In this document: in pieces, positions 5,134-5,256 of the stretch
Position numbering within the stretch: position 1 is the stretch's first letter
Layout of the letters: each line of letters begins with the position of its first letter
Assembly: GCA_022710815.1 (NCBI GenBank)
Contig: JAKLGF010000037.1
Span: forward strand, 1-5,256
From: Patescibacteria group bacterium
Lineage (GTDB): Bacteria; Patescibacteriota; Minisyncoccia; Minisyncoccales; JAGOPM01
Length of the DNA: 5,256 bases
Direction of reading: 5' to 3'
Position numbers and translations under genes: made by a program
Notes under the pieces: generated by a model
Database searches by the model: none
The model's input: the letters and a program-made list of their open reading frames with translations, nothing else
What the model was told of the DNA's origin: nothing

Positions 5134-5256
5134 TTATTTATTAATTTTCTTAATGAATTCTTTAGCGTTTTGTATATCTTGTTGATTGGGTCTGTTCTTG
5201 TTAAAGCCAATGAATTTAAATATTCCCCAACTGCCTTGGCCAGGACAATTAAACTC
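5134..5256 (-). CDS. C-terminal end of an unrecognised protein (runs off right edge)
   Basis: Forty residues are visible, beginning EFNCPGQGSWGIFKFIGF and ending AKEFIKKINK before a TAA stop. The stop lies 1 bp before the ATG of the Pro-rich membrane protein gene, the kind of junction seen elsewhere on this strand, which is the main reason for calling it. The Lys-rich end is typical of AT-rich genomes. I do not recognise the family. A second minus-strand frame is also open across the same stretch and continues into the membrane protein gene; base composition by codon position does not separate the two by eye, so the call is tentative. Confidence 0.45.
   Translation of the reverse strand, partial: EFNCPGQGSWGIFKFIGFNKNRPNQQDIQNAKEFIKKINK

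Overview
The window is AT-rich, gene-dense bacterial DNA with short or overlapping gene junctions. The protein style suggests the Candidate Phyla Radiation (Patescibacteria, probably a Parcubacteria-like lineage). The pointers are a DnaG with an EGQMD Toprim motif and a degenerate zinc site, a DUF333 plus cysteine-cluster surface protein, a very short MscS-type channel, and few Shine-Dalgarno sites. This placement is inference from protein style; no rRNA is present to confirm it.

Layout from left to right. Positions 1-892 (minus) hold the N-terminal 297 residues of the DNA primase gene dnaG, which runs off the left edge. An 88-bp divergent intergenic region (893-980) carries a good minus-strand promoter for dnaG and a weaker, overlapping plus-strand promoter candidate. 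Positions 981-1469 (plus) encode a YfcE/MJ0936-type metallophosphoesterase, the only plus-strand gene.

Positions 4733 down to 1452 form a probable four-gene minus-strand operon with gaps of 15, 2 and 7 bp. In order these are glmS (glucosamine-6-phosphate synthase), a membrane-anchored DUF333/cysteine-cluster protein, a desulfoferrodoxin-type superoxide reductase, and a short MscS-family channel. The channel gene converges on the phosphoesterase gene and overlaps its end by 18 bp. A minus-strand intrinsic terminator candidate sits inside the phosphoesterase coding sequence. Upstream of glmS lie a second intrinsic terminator, a perfect TATAAT overlapping its tail, a Pro/Thr/Ser-rich single-pass membrane protein gene (4794-5132), and the 3' end of an unrecognised gene running off the right edge.

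The operon combines amino-sugar precursor synthesis for the envelope, an exported cysteine-rich protein, superoxide detoxification and an osmotic channel. A shared theme of envelope and stress maintenance is plausible but unproven. The points most worth a second look are the superoxide reductase with an extra pair of CxxCG knuckles, the primase missing three of four zinc ligands, the terminator/promoter overlap that would make glmS mRNA nearly leaderless, and the terminator embedded in a convergent gene. No mobile element, CRISPR array, tRNA or rRNA was seen, and no stretch over 300 bases lacks a gene.
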